Below are positions 17,364 through 25,280 of a DNA stretch of 64,000 bases, one piece after another. Within the stretch, counting starts at the first letter, position 1, and each line of letters begins with the position of its first letter. The translations under genes and the position numbers were made by a program. This DNA comes from Paenibacillus planticolens. Lineage in GTDB: Bacteria; Bacillota; Bacilli; Paenibacillales; NBRC-103111. Location: contig NZ_WHNZ01000007.1 of the NCBI RefSeq assembly GCF_013141725.1, positions 124,001-188,000 of the forward strand. Reading direction: 5' to 3'. Under the pieces are notes generated by a model. That model was not told where the DNA came from, ran no database searches, and worked only from the letters and a program-made list of their open reading frames with translations.

Positions 17364-19282
17364 CGGGCTCCCTCCTCTCGCAGCAACACGCCAAATACTC
17401 CTGCCATTTCCTCTTTCAAAAATGGTTCTACTGCCAGATCGAAGACCAAGAGCCGTTTATGGTTCCGTTTTAAGACTTGGAAGGCGGACTGCAAAACATC
17501 CGATTCTATCGTAGCTTCACAGGATGGGATCTCAAGGTTATGCGGAATCTTTTCTGCGAGACGCACAGACGAAACCTCCAACACTTGCGATGTGTAACTA
17601 GCCGGTTGGTTTTGTAACATCAACAGAGCTTGTTGTAAAGCAACCCGCAATGCAAATGTTACATTCAAACCTACACCGCCATACCAGCGGTCATCCGTAC
17701 CGACCCAAACCACAGGGAATCCGCAAACGGTCTCTCCCAAACCAATCATCGGCTCTCCCTTCATCGTCGTCAAAGCCTGCAAATAAAACTGGCAGCGTTT
17801 ATCCTCTATGGCAGACAAATGTACTCGAGAGACAGACGGCACCTGACTCGCCAATTGCTTGCCCATCTCCTCAGCCAAACACCTAAGCAACCCCCGACCT
17901 ATGCCTTCCGCAAACGTTTCTCCCGCTCCGATGCCGATAAATTCCTGCGGTTCTGAAACGAAAAGGGATGCCATTCGCGACACATACGCTTCAATTCCGG
18001 CCAACCCTGCTGCCCGCCGAGCTCCCTCATGAGTCAGATCGGTACAAACAATGTCCGACAGCAGCGTAGCCGGCCCTTCGGATAATGGATCGATTGCCTG
18101 AACTCGACACTGAGAGAGAGGCAGTTGTTTTAAGTCCCCCTCCTCCCAAATATGAAAAATTCCGGATTCCGCAGATGTCAACCGGCCAAAGTAAGGAAGC
18201 AATCCGGTCTCACTTTTGCTTGATTTCCGCTCGAGCTGCAATTCGAAATCATGAATCCGTTCAACAGCGGTACGCCCGTTCACAAGCGGATGGGGTACGA
18301 ACAAATGCCATTTTCCTTCCAGAGTCTCTAGATTAAGCAGATAGAACGGATCACTTTGTTCCGAATCGTTCAATCCACTAATCTTTTTTAATAATTCAAA
18401 CACGATCACGTTCGCCAACAGAGCTCCCGCTGTGGAAGAAAAGGTGTGCAGCTCCGGGTCTTTAGAAATCGCAGATTCGTGTACGCTGCGCCACGCTGAT
18501 TCCCAGCAGCCCTCAGAGTCCGGATGTACAAGAGGACCCGCCATACCCACCTGCTTCAGACAAACAGCGGGAAGAAACACCTTCTTCTCCTCCCTGCACA
18601 CCGCATGAAGAGCCCGCAGCTCCTCGATATCTCCCTGCTGTGACACAAATAAAACCGATTCAAACGGCCTTACAGCCTCCCGCCAATTACGATTCCCCTC
18701 CGTTTGCAGAGTAACCTCCTCGATGACAACCTCGGGGTCCGTTTTACGGGCATGTGCCGCCAGTTCTAGCATCCGTTGCCGATCGGTTGGCTCTGAGCCC
18801 GAGACCAGCACGTGTAACTTGGGCAAACCGGATTCAAGCAGCGCGGAAATGACCGAGATCAGAAATGGGCCAGAACCGACCGTCAATACCTTGGACTGCC
18901 GATACGACTGAAACCGGTACGCACCCGAATTACCGAAATGGTCCAAAAATTCAATTTGAGAAGCGTACTTTTGAAGGATCTCTTCAGACAACTGATGTGG
19001 ACTGTCTTGGCTCGTATCCCGAACAAACCCATTACGATACAACATTTCTGCAATTCCATATACCTGCTTCCGGTGTTGGTCCGGCAATCCGTCTGTCAAA
19101 TCCTTCAACCTATGCTCCCCATTGAATATTGGTATCAACTTTTCAATCCACCGATCGATCCCTGCGCCTTCCATGCGGAACGAACTTACGTTGTTTCGAA
19201 AATACACACTACCATTTGGATCAGGGAGAAAAAACGTATCCCTTTTCATCTTCAGTCGCATCGAAGGGTTCAAATTTGCCAT
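17360..19282 (-). CDS. ThiF-like thiazole-bacteriocin maturation protein
   Basis: A 640-residue protein that matches in layout the putative thiazole-containing bacteriocin maturation family accompanying heterocycloanthracin-type precursors. The first 100 residues (DTFFLPDPNGSVYFRNNVSS to GIAEMLYRNGFVRD) look like a RiPP recognition winged-helix element. Then comes a Rossmann-like ThiF segment (SKVLTVGSGPFLISVISALLESG, about 130-152), but the CxxC zinc pairs of active E1 proteins are missing. The C-terminal 250 residues are a divergent YcaO-like region without its Glu motifs. It probably binds the leader peptide and presents it to the cyclodehydratase. GGAGGAGG precedes the ATG; its stop overlaps the next GTG. 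Confidence 0.85.
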   Translation of the reverse strand: MANLNPSMRLKMKRDTFFLPDPNGSVYFRNNVSSFRMEGAGIDRWIEKLIPIFNGEHRLKDLTDGLPDQHRKQVYGIAEMLYRNGFVRDTSQDSPHQLSEEILQKYASQIEFLDHFGNSGAYRFQSYRQSKVLTVGSGPFLISVISALLESGLPKLHVLVSGSEPTDRQRMLELAAHARKTDPEVVIEEVTLQTEGNRNWREAVRPFESVLFVSQQGDIEELRALHAVCREEKKVFLPAVCLKQVGMAGPLVHPDSEGCWESAWRSVHESAISKDPELHTFSSTAGALLANVIVFELLKKISGLNDSEQSDPFYLLNLETLEGKWHLFVPHPLVNGRTAVERIHDFELQLERKSSKSETGLLPYFGRLTSAESGIFHIWEEGDLKQLPLSQCRVQAIDPLSEGPATLLSDIVCTDLTHEGARRAAGLAGIEAYVSRMASLFVSEPQEFIGIGAGETFAEGIGRGLLRCLAEEMGKQLASQVPSVSRVHLSAIEDKRCQFYLQALTTMKGEPMIGLGETVCGFPVVWVGTDDRWYGGVGLNVTFALRVALQQALLMLQNQPASYTSQVLEVSSVRLAEKIPHNLEIPSCEATIESDVLQSAFQVLKRNHKRLLVFDLAVEPFLKEEMAGVFGVLLREEGAR

Positions 19283-19378
19283 TCTACTCCTCCTCCGGAA
19301 GCTGTGTTCTCAATCTGCTCAAACTCTTCACATGTAATCTTATGTACAGCTAATTGTCCCTCATGTCTTATTCTTTAA

Positions 19379-19422
19379 GAAAGCCCCTGCAGCAATGGCC
19401 TAGTTTGCTGTAGGGGCTTTAC
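19379..19422 (-). terminator. Terminator between the precursor and enzyme genes
   Basis: AAAGCCCCTRCAGCAA and its complement form a stem of about 14 bp with an 8-nt loop, followed on the minus strand by a T-containing tail (CTTTCTT). It lies 30 bp after the precursor stop and 97 bp before the first enzyme gene. Partial read-through would give more precursor mRNA than enzyme mRNA. Confidence 0.75.
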
Positions 19423-19450
19423 TCTATCGGCAAGAAACAATTCAATATTC

Positions 19451-19711
19451 TTAACGGTGGCAGTTATGGCAGCCATGACAGTTGTGACAGTTATGACAGT
19501 TCGAGCATCGGAAGCAACTGGTGCAATTAGAACAGTTAAAGCAATTCGTGCAGTTAAAGCAATTGGTACACGTAAAGCAATTGGTACAGTTCGTGCAAAA
19601 GAAGACGCATAACCTAGCATCTTGCTGGCTTTGTACGTTCCAAGGTGTCACCTCACTTGCTGTGAACTCGGAAACCGTCAAATTCTGAAGATCATTTTGG
19701 AATTCATTCAT
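19451..19711 (-). CDS. Heterocycloanthracin/sonorensin-type RiPP precursor peptide
   Basis: An 86-residue peptide. The leader (1-33, starting MNEFQNDLQNLTVSEFTASE then VTPWNVQSQQD) is Asn/Gln/acid rich and Cys-free. The core starts at Cys35 and holds 17 Cys; from the second to the last they fall every third residue (CTNCTNCFTCTNC... ending in CHNC repeats). Residues between are Thr, Asn, Phe, Ser and His, so Cys and some Thr/Ser are candidates for azole formation. This is the layout of the heterocycloanthracin family, and the enzymes follow directly. GGAGG lies nine bases before the ATG. The His-rich tail (four HxC units) is distinctive. The product should be a polythiazole-like peptide, possibly antibacterial. 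Confidence 0.9.
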   Translation of the reverse strand: MNEFQNDLQNLTVSEFTASEVTPWNVQSQQDARLCVFFCTNCTNCFTCTNCFNCTNCFNCSNCTSCFRCSNCHNCHNCHGCHNCHR

Positions 19712-19862
19712 TTACAAAAACCTCCGTTTAATAGATAGTTGTGTCGGCATCATACTCTTTGTGAATTCAGCCAATTATTCGACTACTCCATGACAACATA
19801 TGAACTCAGCTCCGCACTTGTTACTGATTAAAATGCCTATTTTATCGTACATTTGCAGGACA

Positions 19863-19903
19863 AAAAGGAGCCTAGCCAAGTTCAATTGGGCTGAGCTCCT
19901 TTT
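19863..19903 (-). terminator. Terminator after the amine oxidase gene
   Basis: AAAAGGAGCTCAGCC and GGCTAGGCTCCTTTT form a stem with a small mismatch, followed on the minus strand by TTTTTGT. It lies 20 bp after the stop at 19923 and separates this gene from the RiPP precursor. Confidence 0.8.
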
Positions 19904-19922
19904 GCATTTCGTTTTTGTTGAT

Positions 19923-21293
19923 TTAACTTAGTCTACTTGAAATAATTTGATTTACAGCTCGTAACGCTGAAGAGATTGCACCTTCGATCCAACCGGGAAA
20001 AAGACTCGTATTATCCCCAGCAAAGTAAATTCTACCTTGTTCGGCAGACAGTGCTGGGAGCATTCGAATCATCTGTTTCGGCTTATACCACGCATATGCG
20101 CCTCGGGAGTAAGGATTATGATCCCATGAAAAGACCGTCCCACCTTCATAATGATGCGACAATTCAGGAAGCACCTGTTTGACTTCTGATACGGCTGAAT
20201 GAAAGTTTTCCGCTCTAGATAGTTCTCGCGCCGATTCACCAGAGGAGTACGAACAAATTAACCCCCTCTTTGATGTCGTTTGAGTGAATGTAGCATCAAG
20301 CAACCATCCAATTTTCAGATCCGTATTTACGGTAGTAAAGGAACTTAAGTTGTTCCAGAATCTAGTTCGGCTTTGTATGACGGTACGCGTAACGGAAGTG
20401 GAAAGTTGGTTTTGAATGACATCATTTTTTTCTTTGCTAAGTGGCGGGGAAAAATGAATTGTACGCAGGACTGTAGAGGGAATGGCCACAATGACCCGAT
20501 CACAGCAGATCGTGAACACTTCGCCAGAATTAGTAAATTGGATAGTTACCCCTTTATTACTATGTTCAATATGCGTCACAGCACATCCATAGCTGATATT
20601 AGAACCAATTGTAAGGGCAAGCTTTTTGGGTAATTGATCCATGCCACCTACTATCGTCTGTGTATTTCTTCCGGAACCAGCCATTTTTAGATCAAGCAGT
20701 CTTTGTAAGGCAGATACTTTGCGAATACCATCACCTAACATCTGCATATATCCAATTTCAAACAGCTTAATCGCACCCGAAGATGCACCTTGGCTTTTAA
20801 GATATTCTTCCATTGTCATTGAATCAAGCAGTACCGCTTGTTTTGTGGGCCAGCCCGGCATAAAAGGATTACCCGTCGCGTTAAGCCCCGGCTTGAGATA
20901 CTTTTCCAGCATTCCTGCATATCCTAACCTTCTTTCCTCGGCTGTAAGTGAAACAGGCCACCAGGCAGGTTCAGCCGGCGAATCTATGATTAATCTCCCA
21001 TCGATATAGGACAAACTTCTATTGGGAACTGGTATATTTATTAATTGAACCCCGGCTTGCTGGGCATAACGCAATGTGAGAAAATGATGTGCTCCAATGA
21101 ACGCAGCTCCCATTTCGCAATACAAACCGTCAGCAAATTGATCCCGCATTGTGTATATGCGACCACCCGGTTGACTATTTGCTTCTAATAAACGCACGTT
21201 ATATCCTTGTTTCATAAGCTCCAAAGTACATACCAAACCCGCCATCCCTGCCCCAATTACTACAATGCGCTCAGGAAAACGACCTATTGCCAT
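19923..21293 (-). CDS. Flavin monoamine oxidase family protein
   Basis: A 456-residue FAD amine oxidase. The dinucleotide-binding motif VVIGAGMAGL is at residues 11-20. It is followed by LLEANSQPGGRIYT (the GG motif that binds FAD), and the C-terminal YFAGDNTSLFPGWIEGAISSALRAV motif typical of monoamine oxidases and L-amino acid oxidases. These enzymes oxidise amines to imines, releasing H2O2. Start at ATG 21293, ten bases after GGAGGA; an upstream TTG overlaps that site. It lies between the RiPP precursor and the ABC-F gene on the same strand but has its own terminator. A tailoring role in the RiPP pathway is possible but unsupported. Confidence 0.88.
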   Translation of the reverse strand: MAIGRFPERIVVIGAGMAGLVCTLELMKQGYNVRLLEANSQPGGRIYTMRDQFADGLYCEMGAAFIGAHHFLTLRYAQQAGVQLINIPVPNRSLSYIDGRLIIDSPAEPAWWPVSLTAEERRLGYAGMLEKYLKPGLNATGNPFMPGWPTKQAVLLDSMTMEEYLKSQGASSGAIKLFEIGYMQMLGDGIRKVSALQRLLDLKMAGSGRNTQTIVGGMDQLPKKLALTIGSNISYGCAVTHIEHSNKGVTIQFTNSGEVFTICCDRVIVAIPSTVLRTIHFSPPLSKEKNDVIQNQLSTSVTRTVIQSRTRFWNNLSSFTTVNTDLKIGWLLDATFTQTTSKRGLICSYSSGESARELSRAENFHSAVSEVKQVLPELSHHYEGGTVFSWDHNPYSRGAYAWYKPKQMIRMLPALSAEQGRIYFAGDNTSLFPGWIEGAISSALRAVNQIISSRLS

Positions 21294-21357
21294 AGAATCC
21301 GATTCCTCCAAAAATAACTTTTATAAATATCATATTATTATTCTATGCTGTCCGTTC

Positions 21358-21552
21358 TCAGTAAATAAATTGACTATTATTGGACTTTCTCCAGGGACAA
21401 GTTAAAATAAAAAAGCTCCCGTCTCTTATAAGTAAGACGAGAGCATGAATCCAATAGTAAATCTCCGACAATTTATTTTCGTGAACCTTCTCATTCGAAA
21501 TGAACAGGTTCACATAATCATCTACAACCTCAACTTCAGCCTCAATCATCAT
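21358..21552 (-). CDS. Possible small protein overlapping the ABC-F terminator
   Basis: A frame of 64 residues starting at ATG 21552, nine bases after GGAGG and about 22 bases after the ABC-F stop. The first 40 residues (MMIEAEVEVVDDYVNLFISN then EKVHENKLSEIYYWIH) are acidic and coding-like. The rest is encoded by a terminator hairpin and its T-run (21411-21446), which would limit the full product. No family recognised. Either a small downstream gene read past a weak terminator or a chance frame. Confidence 0.3.
   Translation of the reverse strand: MMIEAEVEVVDDYVNLFISNEKVHENKLSEIYYWIHALVLLIRDGSFFILTCPWRKSNNSQFIY
21411..21446 (-). terminator. Terminator after the ABC-F gene
   Basis: GCTCTCGTCT and AGACGGGAGC form a 10-bp stem with one wobble pair and a 9-11-nt loop. 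It is followed on the minus strand by TTTTTTATTTT. It is a strong candidate, about 130 bp after the ABC-F stop. Confidence 0.8.
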
Positions 21553-21574
21553 TGTCCTCATCCTCCAAGAAAGG

Positions 21575-23059
21575 TTAGTTTGTCAGTTCTACAATCTTTG
21601 TCGCGATATTCTTGCAAAACTCGCTGTCATGCTCCACGAATAGAATGGTTGGGTTATACTCAAGCAGCAGTTCTTCGATTTGCATACGCGAGATGACGTC
21701 AATAAAGTTAAGCGGTTCGTCCCAAATATGCAAATGCACTTGCTCACTCAAACTTTTGGCGATCAGCACCTTTTTCTTCTGGCCGCCGCTAAACGCCGAC
21801 ATATCCTTTTCAAACTGAGATCTCGAGAAATCAAGTTTCCTAAGAATCGATTTAAACAAACTTTCGTCAATTCCTTGCTCCCTAGCGTAGTCCGACAAAT
21901 TGCCACGAAGGTGGGAAGTATCCTGCGATACGTACGATATGCGAAGCTGACTATCCTTCCGTAAGCTTCCGGTGTAGCTTAGCCCCTCGCCACATATCAG
22001 CTTGAGAATCGAAGATTTTCCTGAACCGTTCGGGCCTATTAGTGCAATGGATTCGCCAGGCTCAATCGCAAAGCTTACATTATCGCATACCTGTCTTTCC
22101 CCGTAATAAATCGAAACCGCATCCAGCTCCACGAGTTGAGGCTTGTGATAAGAGAGCTGCGTAATCTCCAGACTTTCTGAGCTTTCAATATTTTTCAGAA
22201 GCTTGGATTTCTCTTCGATGGCCGATTGCTGCCTTTGTTCAATCGACTTCGAGCGCTTCATCATTTTGGCGGCTTTGTGGCCTACATAGCCTTTGTCGAT
22301 TTTAGAGCCGGAATTTCTTGTGCCGTTTTTGCTTCTTTCTACTGCATGCGCCCAATCTCCAGTACGTCTGGACGAAACGGACAACCTTTTGATGTCCTTA
22401 CGGAGTTTTTCGTCCGTCGCAAGTTCGAACTGATCCTGCCTCATCTTATTTTCCCACCAGCTCGAAAAATTGCCTTTCTGGATCTCAATATTGGTTTTGT
22501 TGATGGAGAGAATGTGATCGACGCAATGATCGAGAAATGCTCTGTCATGCGATACAAGAATGAACCCGCTCTTTGATCTCAAATATTGGCTTACAAGCTT
22601 CCTCGCATTCATATCTAGGTGGTTTGTCGGCTCGTCAATGAGCAGGAAGCTGTTTTCCTTAATGAACAAGGTCGCTAGCAGCACCTTAGTCTGTTCTCCG
22701 TTGGACAACGAATTGAAAGGGCGATACAAAACGTCCTCGGACACTTTTAAGAGCGAAAACTCCCGTATTAATTGCCAGTGCTCATAGTCCGGGTAAATTT
22801 CTTCAATGACTTCATACGTAAGACTTTCCTTGCGCTCCACATGGAATGGAAAATATTCAAACTCTACCTGCGACGAAATATAGCCGCTGTATTCATGCTT
22901 TTCGAGCAATAGTTGGAGAAACGTCGTTTTCCCCCGGCCATTTCTCCCTGTAAATCCTAATTTCCAGTCCGTATCCATCGTGAAACTGACATTTTCAAAG
23001 ATATTGTCATAGCTGCCTTCATAGGCAAACGTTAGGTTTGATACGTTAATAGTAGACAC
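21575..23059 (-). CDS. ABC-F ribosome protection protein, Lsa-like
   Basis: A 494-residue protein with two ABC domains and no membrane segments. The first ATPase has Walker A GRNGRGKT (38-45), signature LSNGEQ (118-123) and Walker B FLLIDEP (138-144). A linker of about 110 residues (190-300) is the antibiotic-resistance domain. The second has Walker A GPNGSGKS (342-349), SGGQKKK and IWDEPLNFID. The opening STINVSNLTFAYEGSYDNIF strongly resembles Lsa/Vml-type proteins, which release lincosamides, pleuromutilins and streptogramin A from the ribosome. Start is GTG 23059, behind AAAGGAGG. A terminator in the leader indicates attenuation control. Its drug range cannot be read from sequence. Confidence 0.9.
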   Translation of the reverse strand: MSTINVSNLTFAYEGSYDNIFENVSFTMDTDWKLGFTGRNGRGKTTFLQLLLEKHEYSGYISSQVEFEYFPFHVERKESLTYEVIEEIYPDYEHWQLIREFSLLKVSEDVLYRPFNSLSNGEQTKVLLATLFIKENSFLLIDEPTNHLDMNARKLVSQYLRSKSGFILVSHDRAFLDHCVDHILSINKTNIEIQKGNFSSWWENKMRQDQFELATDEKLRKDIKRLSVSSRRTGDWAHAVERSKNGTRNSGSKIDKGYVGHKAAKMMKRSKSIEQRQQSAIEEKSKLLKNIESSESLEITQLSYHKPQLVELDAVSIYYGERQVCDNVSFAIEPGESIALIGPNGSGKSSILKLICGEGLSYTGSLRKDSQLRISYVSQDTSHLRGNLSDYAREQGIDESLFKSILRKLDFSRSQFEKDMSAFSGGQKKKVLIAKSLSEQVHLHIWDEPLNFIDVISRMQIEELLLEYNPTILFVEHDSEFCKNIATKIVELTN

Positions 23060-23080
23060 TCTGATATCCTCCTTTGTCGA

Positions 23081-23205
23081 AAAAAAAAATTGAGCTGCAA
23101 GAAAGTTACCTTTCTTGCAGCTCAAAAAAATACGACAAATTCAACCCGTGCCAGGGTATGAAAAAGGATATATTTTGAGTGAAAAGAATAAGGTAACTTT
23201 CTTGC
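23081..23205 (-). promoter_or_regulatory. Transcription attenuator of the ABC-F gene
   Basis: Minus-strand terminator: TGAGCTGCAAGAAAG (23124-23110), loop GTAA, CTTTCTTGCAGCTCA (23105-23091), then A and nine T. The ribosome binding site follows directly. A perfect 14-bp alternative exists: GCAAGAAAGTTACC (23205-23192) is the exact complement of GGTAACTTTCTTGC (23110-23097), which is the terminator loop plus 3' arm. The two pairings exclude each other. This is the standard design of antibiotic-induced, ribosome-mediated attenuation upstream of ABC-F genes. Presence and complementarity are seen directly; the inducer is inferred. Confidence 0.85.
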
Positions 23206-23302
23206 CAATAAGAAATAAAACATACGCTGTTCTATTCTTAGTAAAAGGGCAAGAAATATTACATTATCCTCTTCAACTCCAATCGTTAAATGTAGCTGAA
23301 TT

Positions 23303-23320
23303 TTAACATATTCTTTTCAT
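23303..23320 (-). CDS. Candidate leader peptide MKRIC of the ABC-F attenuator
   Basis: A five-codon frame (Met-Lys-Arg-Ile-Cys, stop TAA) preceded by AAAGGA about nine bases before the ATG. It lies about 100 nt upstream of the antiterminator strand. A longer frame starting at about 23226 (MFYFLLARKLPYSFHS...) runs across the antiterminator but has no ribosome binding site. A stalled ribosome on a leader peptide is the usual sensor in such attenuators. Confidence 0.4.
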   Translation of the reverse strand: MKRIC

Positions 23321-23371
23321 TGTTGCAACTTCCTTTAGGAAGTCTCAATTGCGACGAGCCGTTCGCTCTAT

Positions 23372-23399
23372 GCCATATGCTTCCCCATAGAATCGTCAA
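23372..23399 (-). promoter_or_regulatory. Possible promoter of the ABC-F leader
   Basis: TTGACG (23399-23394) and TATGGC (23377-23372) are spaced 16 bp. The -10 box is weak. Transcription would begin near 23365, giving a leader of about 300 nt. Confidence 0.35.
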
Positions 23400-23522
23400 A
23401 TATAAGCAGCTATGTGAGGCATTACGTCGTATGTTTGCCCAGGCGCATTTTTAACATTTGCATACTTTAATTCAAAATGGTCATTGAAGAATAGTTTGGT
23501 TGTTGAGACGGGAGTGATAGTT

Positions 23523-24161
23523 ATGAAATGGCGCGATTCCCTAGGTGGATATAGGTCCTACATTAGTCTGGGTTCCACATGTCAAACAGCATATCAGCTT
23601 AAAAGACTAGGCTTACGAAAATATGCGGGTCCCTTAGATTGGTTTGTTTCAGATTCGATTGGCGGAGTGATTCGTTTGATAGATCATCGTTTCAAGGGAT
23701 TTATGGAACTTAGCCAGCTTGAACTCATTGGCACTACCAATGAATGTTTTGTTGTAAGAGATAACGCAAATGACGTTATATCTTTTCATGACTTTCCTAT
23801 TTATCTCACCGCGGAGCATTGGAGTGATGCTTACCCCGCGTTTAAACAAAAGCTCAATCGACGCGTAGATCGGTTTTTGAGAAAAATACAAGGTCAACCG
23901 ACTCTTTTTATTAGAACCAATTCGAATAGAAAGGAAGCGCAGAAGCTGCACGCAGCATTAAAACGGCTGATGCCTGGAAAGTTCCAACTTCTGATCGTGA
24001 ATAACCACCAGGATGATCGCAAAGACGTGATTTACGAGGATTGGGGGATGAGTGGAATTAGCTCGGTGCTCCTTCCGAAAGGTGAAGACTGGAGAGGATT
24101 TAACCAAGCTTGGGATACGTGTATGAACGGCTTCAAATTGAAAGCTTCGTCCATTCGTTGA
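23523..24161 (+). CDS. DUF1796 family putative papain-like cysteine peptidase
   Basis: A 212-residue protein with the DUF1796 layout: ISLGSTCQTAYQLKRLGLRK with candidate nucleophile Cys20, GPLDWF (36-41), then ISFHDFP with candidate base His89. The C-terminal half (PTLFIRTNSNRKEAQKLHAA, LLIVNNHQDD) completes the fold. The family is annotated as putative cysteine peptidases, but activity is not generally shown. Start at ATG 23523 behind CGGGAGTG; the frame extends upstream without a site. It is divergent from the ABC-F gene. Substrate unknown. Confidence 0.75.
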   Translation: MKWRDSLGGYRSYISLGSTCQTAYQLKRLGLRKYAGPLDWFVSDSIGGVIRLIDHRFKGFMELSQLELIGTTNECFVVRDNANDVISFHDFPIYLTAEHWSDAYPAFKQKLNRRVDRFLRKIQGQPTLFIRTNSNRKEAQKLHAALKRLMPGKFQLLIVNNHQDDRKDVIYEDWGMSGISSVLLPKGEDWRGFNQAWDTCMNGFKLKASSIR

Positions 24162-24204
24162 GTTTAACTCTTTTTTGATTTTCCCTCCTGATGATCTACG
24201 ACGA

Positions 24205-24711
24205 TTATTGAGGATTTACCGGAGTCGGAACGGCTGGCTCATTCTCCCCTCCCATACGGCGGCGCGACGTCTCCATTTTGCCAACAGCCGGAATATGCTC
24301 CGACACCTTCGCAAGACCAAACACCGGCATATTGCCGTATACGCACTCATACTCGTCAGCTCGGATCTTAAACGTTTCATGGTAGATTCCGACTGTTCCA
24401 TCCGTTCCGACCTTGCGGTTGAAATTTCGCCATGCGGTAAGATGCTGCCCTCCACGGGCATACGCCTCCAGTTGCTCATACGAATCCCAATACTGCAGCA
24501 GATGGACGCTGCGCCAGCCCAGCATGAACTCCGTACCACGGAAGCCAAGTTTGCGATTGGTGTAAAGTTCCCGCAGCATGGGTCCCATGGCCATAAACAC
24601 CGGCAGCCATTTGTGTACGGCCCAGAGCCGATTGACGCGCATGCCAATTAGGAATACGACGAAATCCCCCTCCATACGAGCTGTGTATCTTCCCGGTATT
24701 ACTTTCGCCAT
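24205..24711 (-). CDS. DUF4188 family protein
   Basis: A 168-residue protein with the DUF4188 pattern: VIPGRYTARMEGDFVVFLIGMRVNR at the start, WLPVFMAMGPMLRELYTNR, GFRGTEFMLGWRSVHLLQYWDSYEQLEAYARG and HLTAWRNFNR. The family is a ferredoxin-like dimeric alpha-beta barrel related to small monooxygenases. It lies 39 bp downstream of a TetR gene on the same strand, so that repressor probably controls it, as in xenobiotic-response pairs. The reaction is unknown. Confidence 0.8.
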   Translation of the reverse strand: MAKVIPGRYTARMEGDFVVFLIGMRVNRLWAVHKWLPVFMAMGPMLRELYTNRKLGFRGTEFMLGWRSVHLLQYWDSYEQLEAYARGGQHLTAWRNFNRKVGTDGTVGIYHETFKIRADEYECVYGNMPVFGLAKVSEHIPAVGKMETSRRRMGGENEPAVPTPVNPQ

Positions 24712-24750
24712 TGAGATTCATCTCCCTCGACTATTCATTAATTAATTAGG

Positions 24751-25263
24751 TTATTCCATCTCACAGTAAGGTGAAAGCTCGGGCAGCTCCAGTATCTCTG
24801 ACATTACCGCAGCCATCCCGAGGCCAATGAAGCTAGACGCCTGCAAGCTAGGCTGGGGAATCTGAGCTTCCTCGAATTTTTCCTTTACCACCTGATGAAT
24901 ATGGGCAAAGCCTTCCTGAACCTTTTGACGAATGATCGGCTCAGCCGTCGTGAACGCCTGCATCGACAGAAGCGTTTCATCTCGGTGAGTTTCCAACAGA
25001 TCATAGAACGCTGTGCCCATTTGATCCATCAGTTGCTCCGCCGGCGCCTCAACTTCCCGGAAAATGCCTGCTATACGCTGGACGGACTGCTCCAGCACTG
25101 CGATAAAAAGATCTTCCTTCGTCTTGAAAAAATGAAACACATACGGCTGCGTAATCCCCACTGCGTGAGCGATATGTGCGGTCGTCGTCTTGTAATATCC
25201 CTGCTTGGCGAAGACGGTTACGGCTGCTTCGACAATTTGCTGTTTGCGGTCTTCTTTGGCCAC
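24751..25263 (-). CDS. TetR/AcrR family regulator
   Basis: A 170-residue repressor. The N-terminal helix-turn-helix is clear: RKQQIVEAAVTVFAKQGYYK then TTTAHIAHAVGITQPYVFHFFKTKEDLF (about 6-53). The C-terminal ligand domain is variable. Start is GTG 25263, nine bases after AGGAGGG. A 9-bp inverted repeat lies about 20 bp upstream and may be its own operator. It leads a probable operon with the DUF4188 gene. Ligand unknown. Confidence 0.9.
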   Translation of the reverse strand: MAKEDRKQQIVEAAVTVFAKQGYYKTTTAHIAHAVGITQPYVFHFFKTKEDLFIAVLEQSVQRIAGIFREVEAPAEQLMDQMGTAFYDLLETHRDETLLSMQAFTTAEPIIRQKVQEGFAHIHQVVKEKFEEAQIPQPSLQASSFIGLGMAAVMSEILELPELSPYCEME

Positions 25264-25280
25264 TTCTCGATGCCCTCCTG

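Noticed and set aside
19375..19620. Ala/Arg/Thr-rich open frame overlapping the precursor
   Set aside because: It is the precursor's Cys repeat read in another frame and it runs through the terminator.
19451..19711. Metallothionein-like or spore coat Cys-rich protein
   Set aside because: Strict CxxC period, Cys-free leader and adjacency to YcaO, SagB and ThiF-like genes fit a TOMM precursor far better.
21575..23059. ABC exporter for the RiPP
   Set aside because: Two ATPase domains without any membrane segment and an ABC-F linker; it is a ribosome protection protein, not a transporter.
23115..23306. 63-codon plus-strand frame
   Set aside because: It is antisense to the ABC-F leader and attenuator and has no ribosome binding site.
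23303..23399. Firm assignment of the sensing step to MKRIC
   Set aside because: A second, longer frame crosses the antiterminator; sequence alone cannot tell which, if either, is translated, so it is only listed as a candidate.
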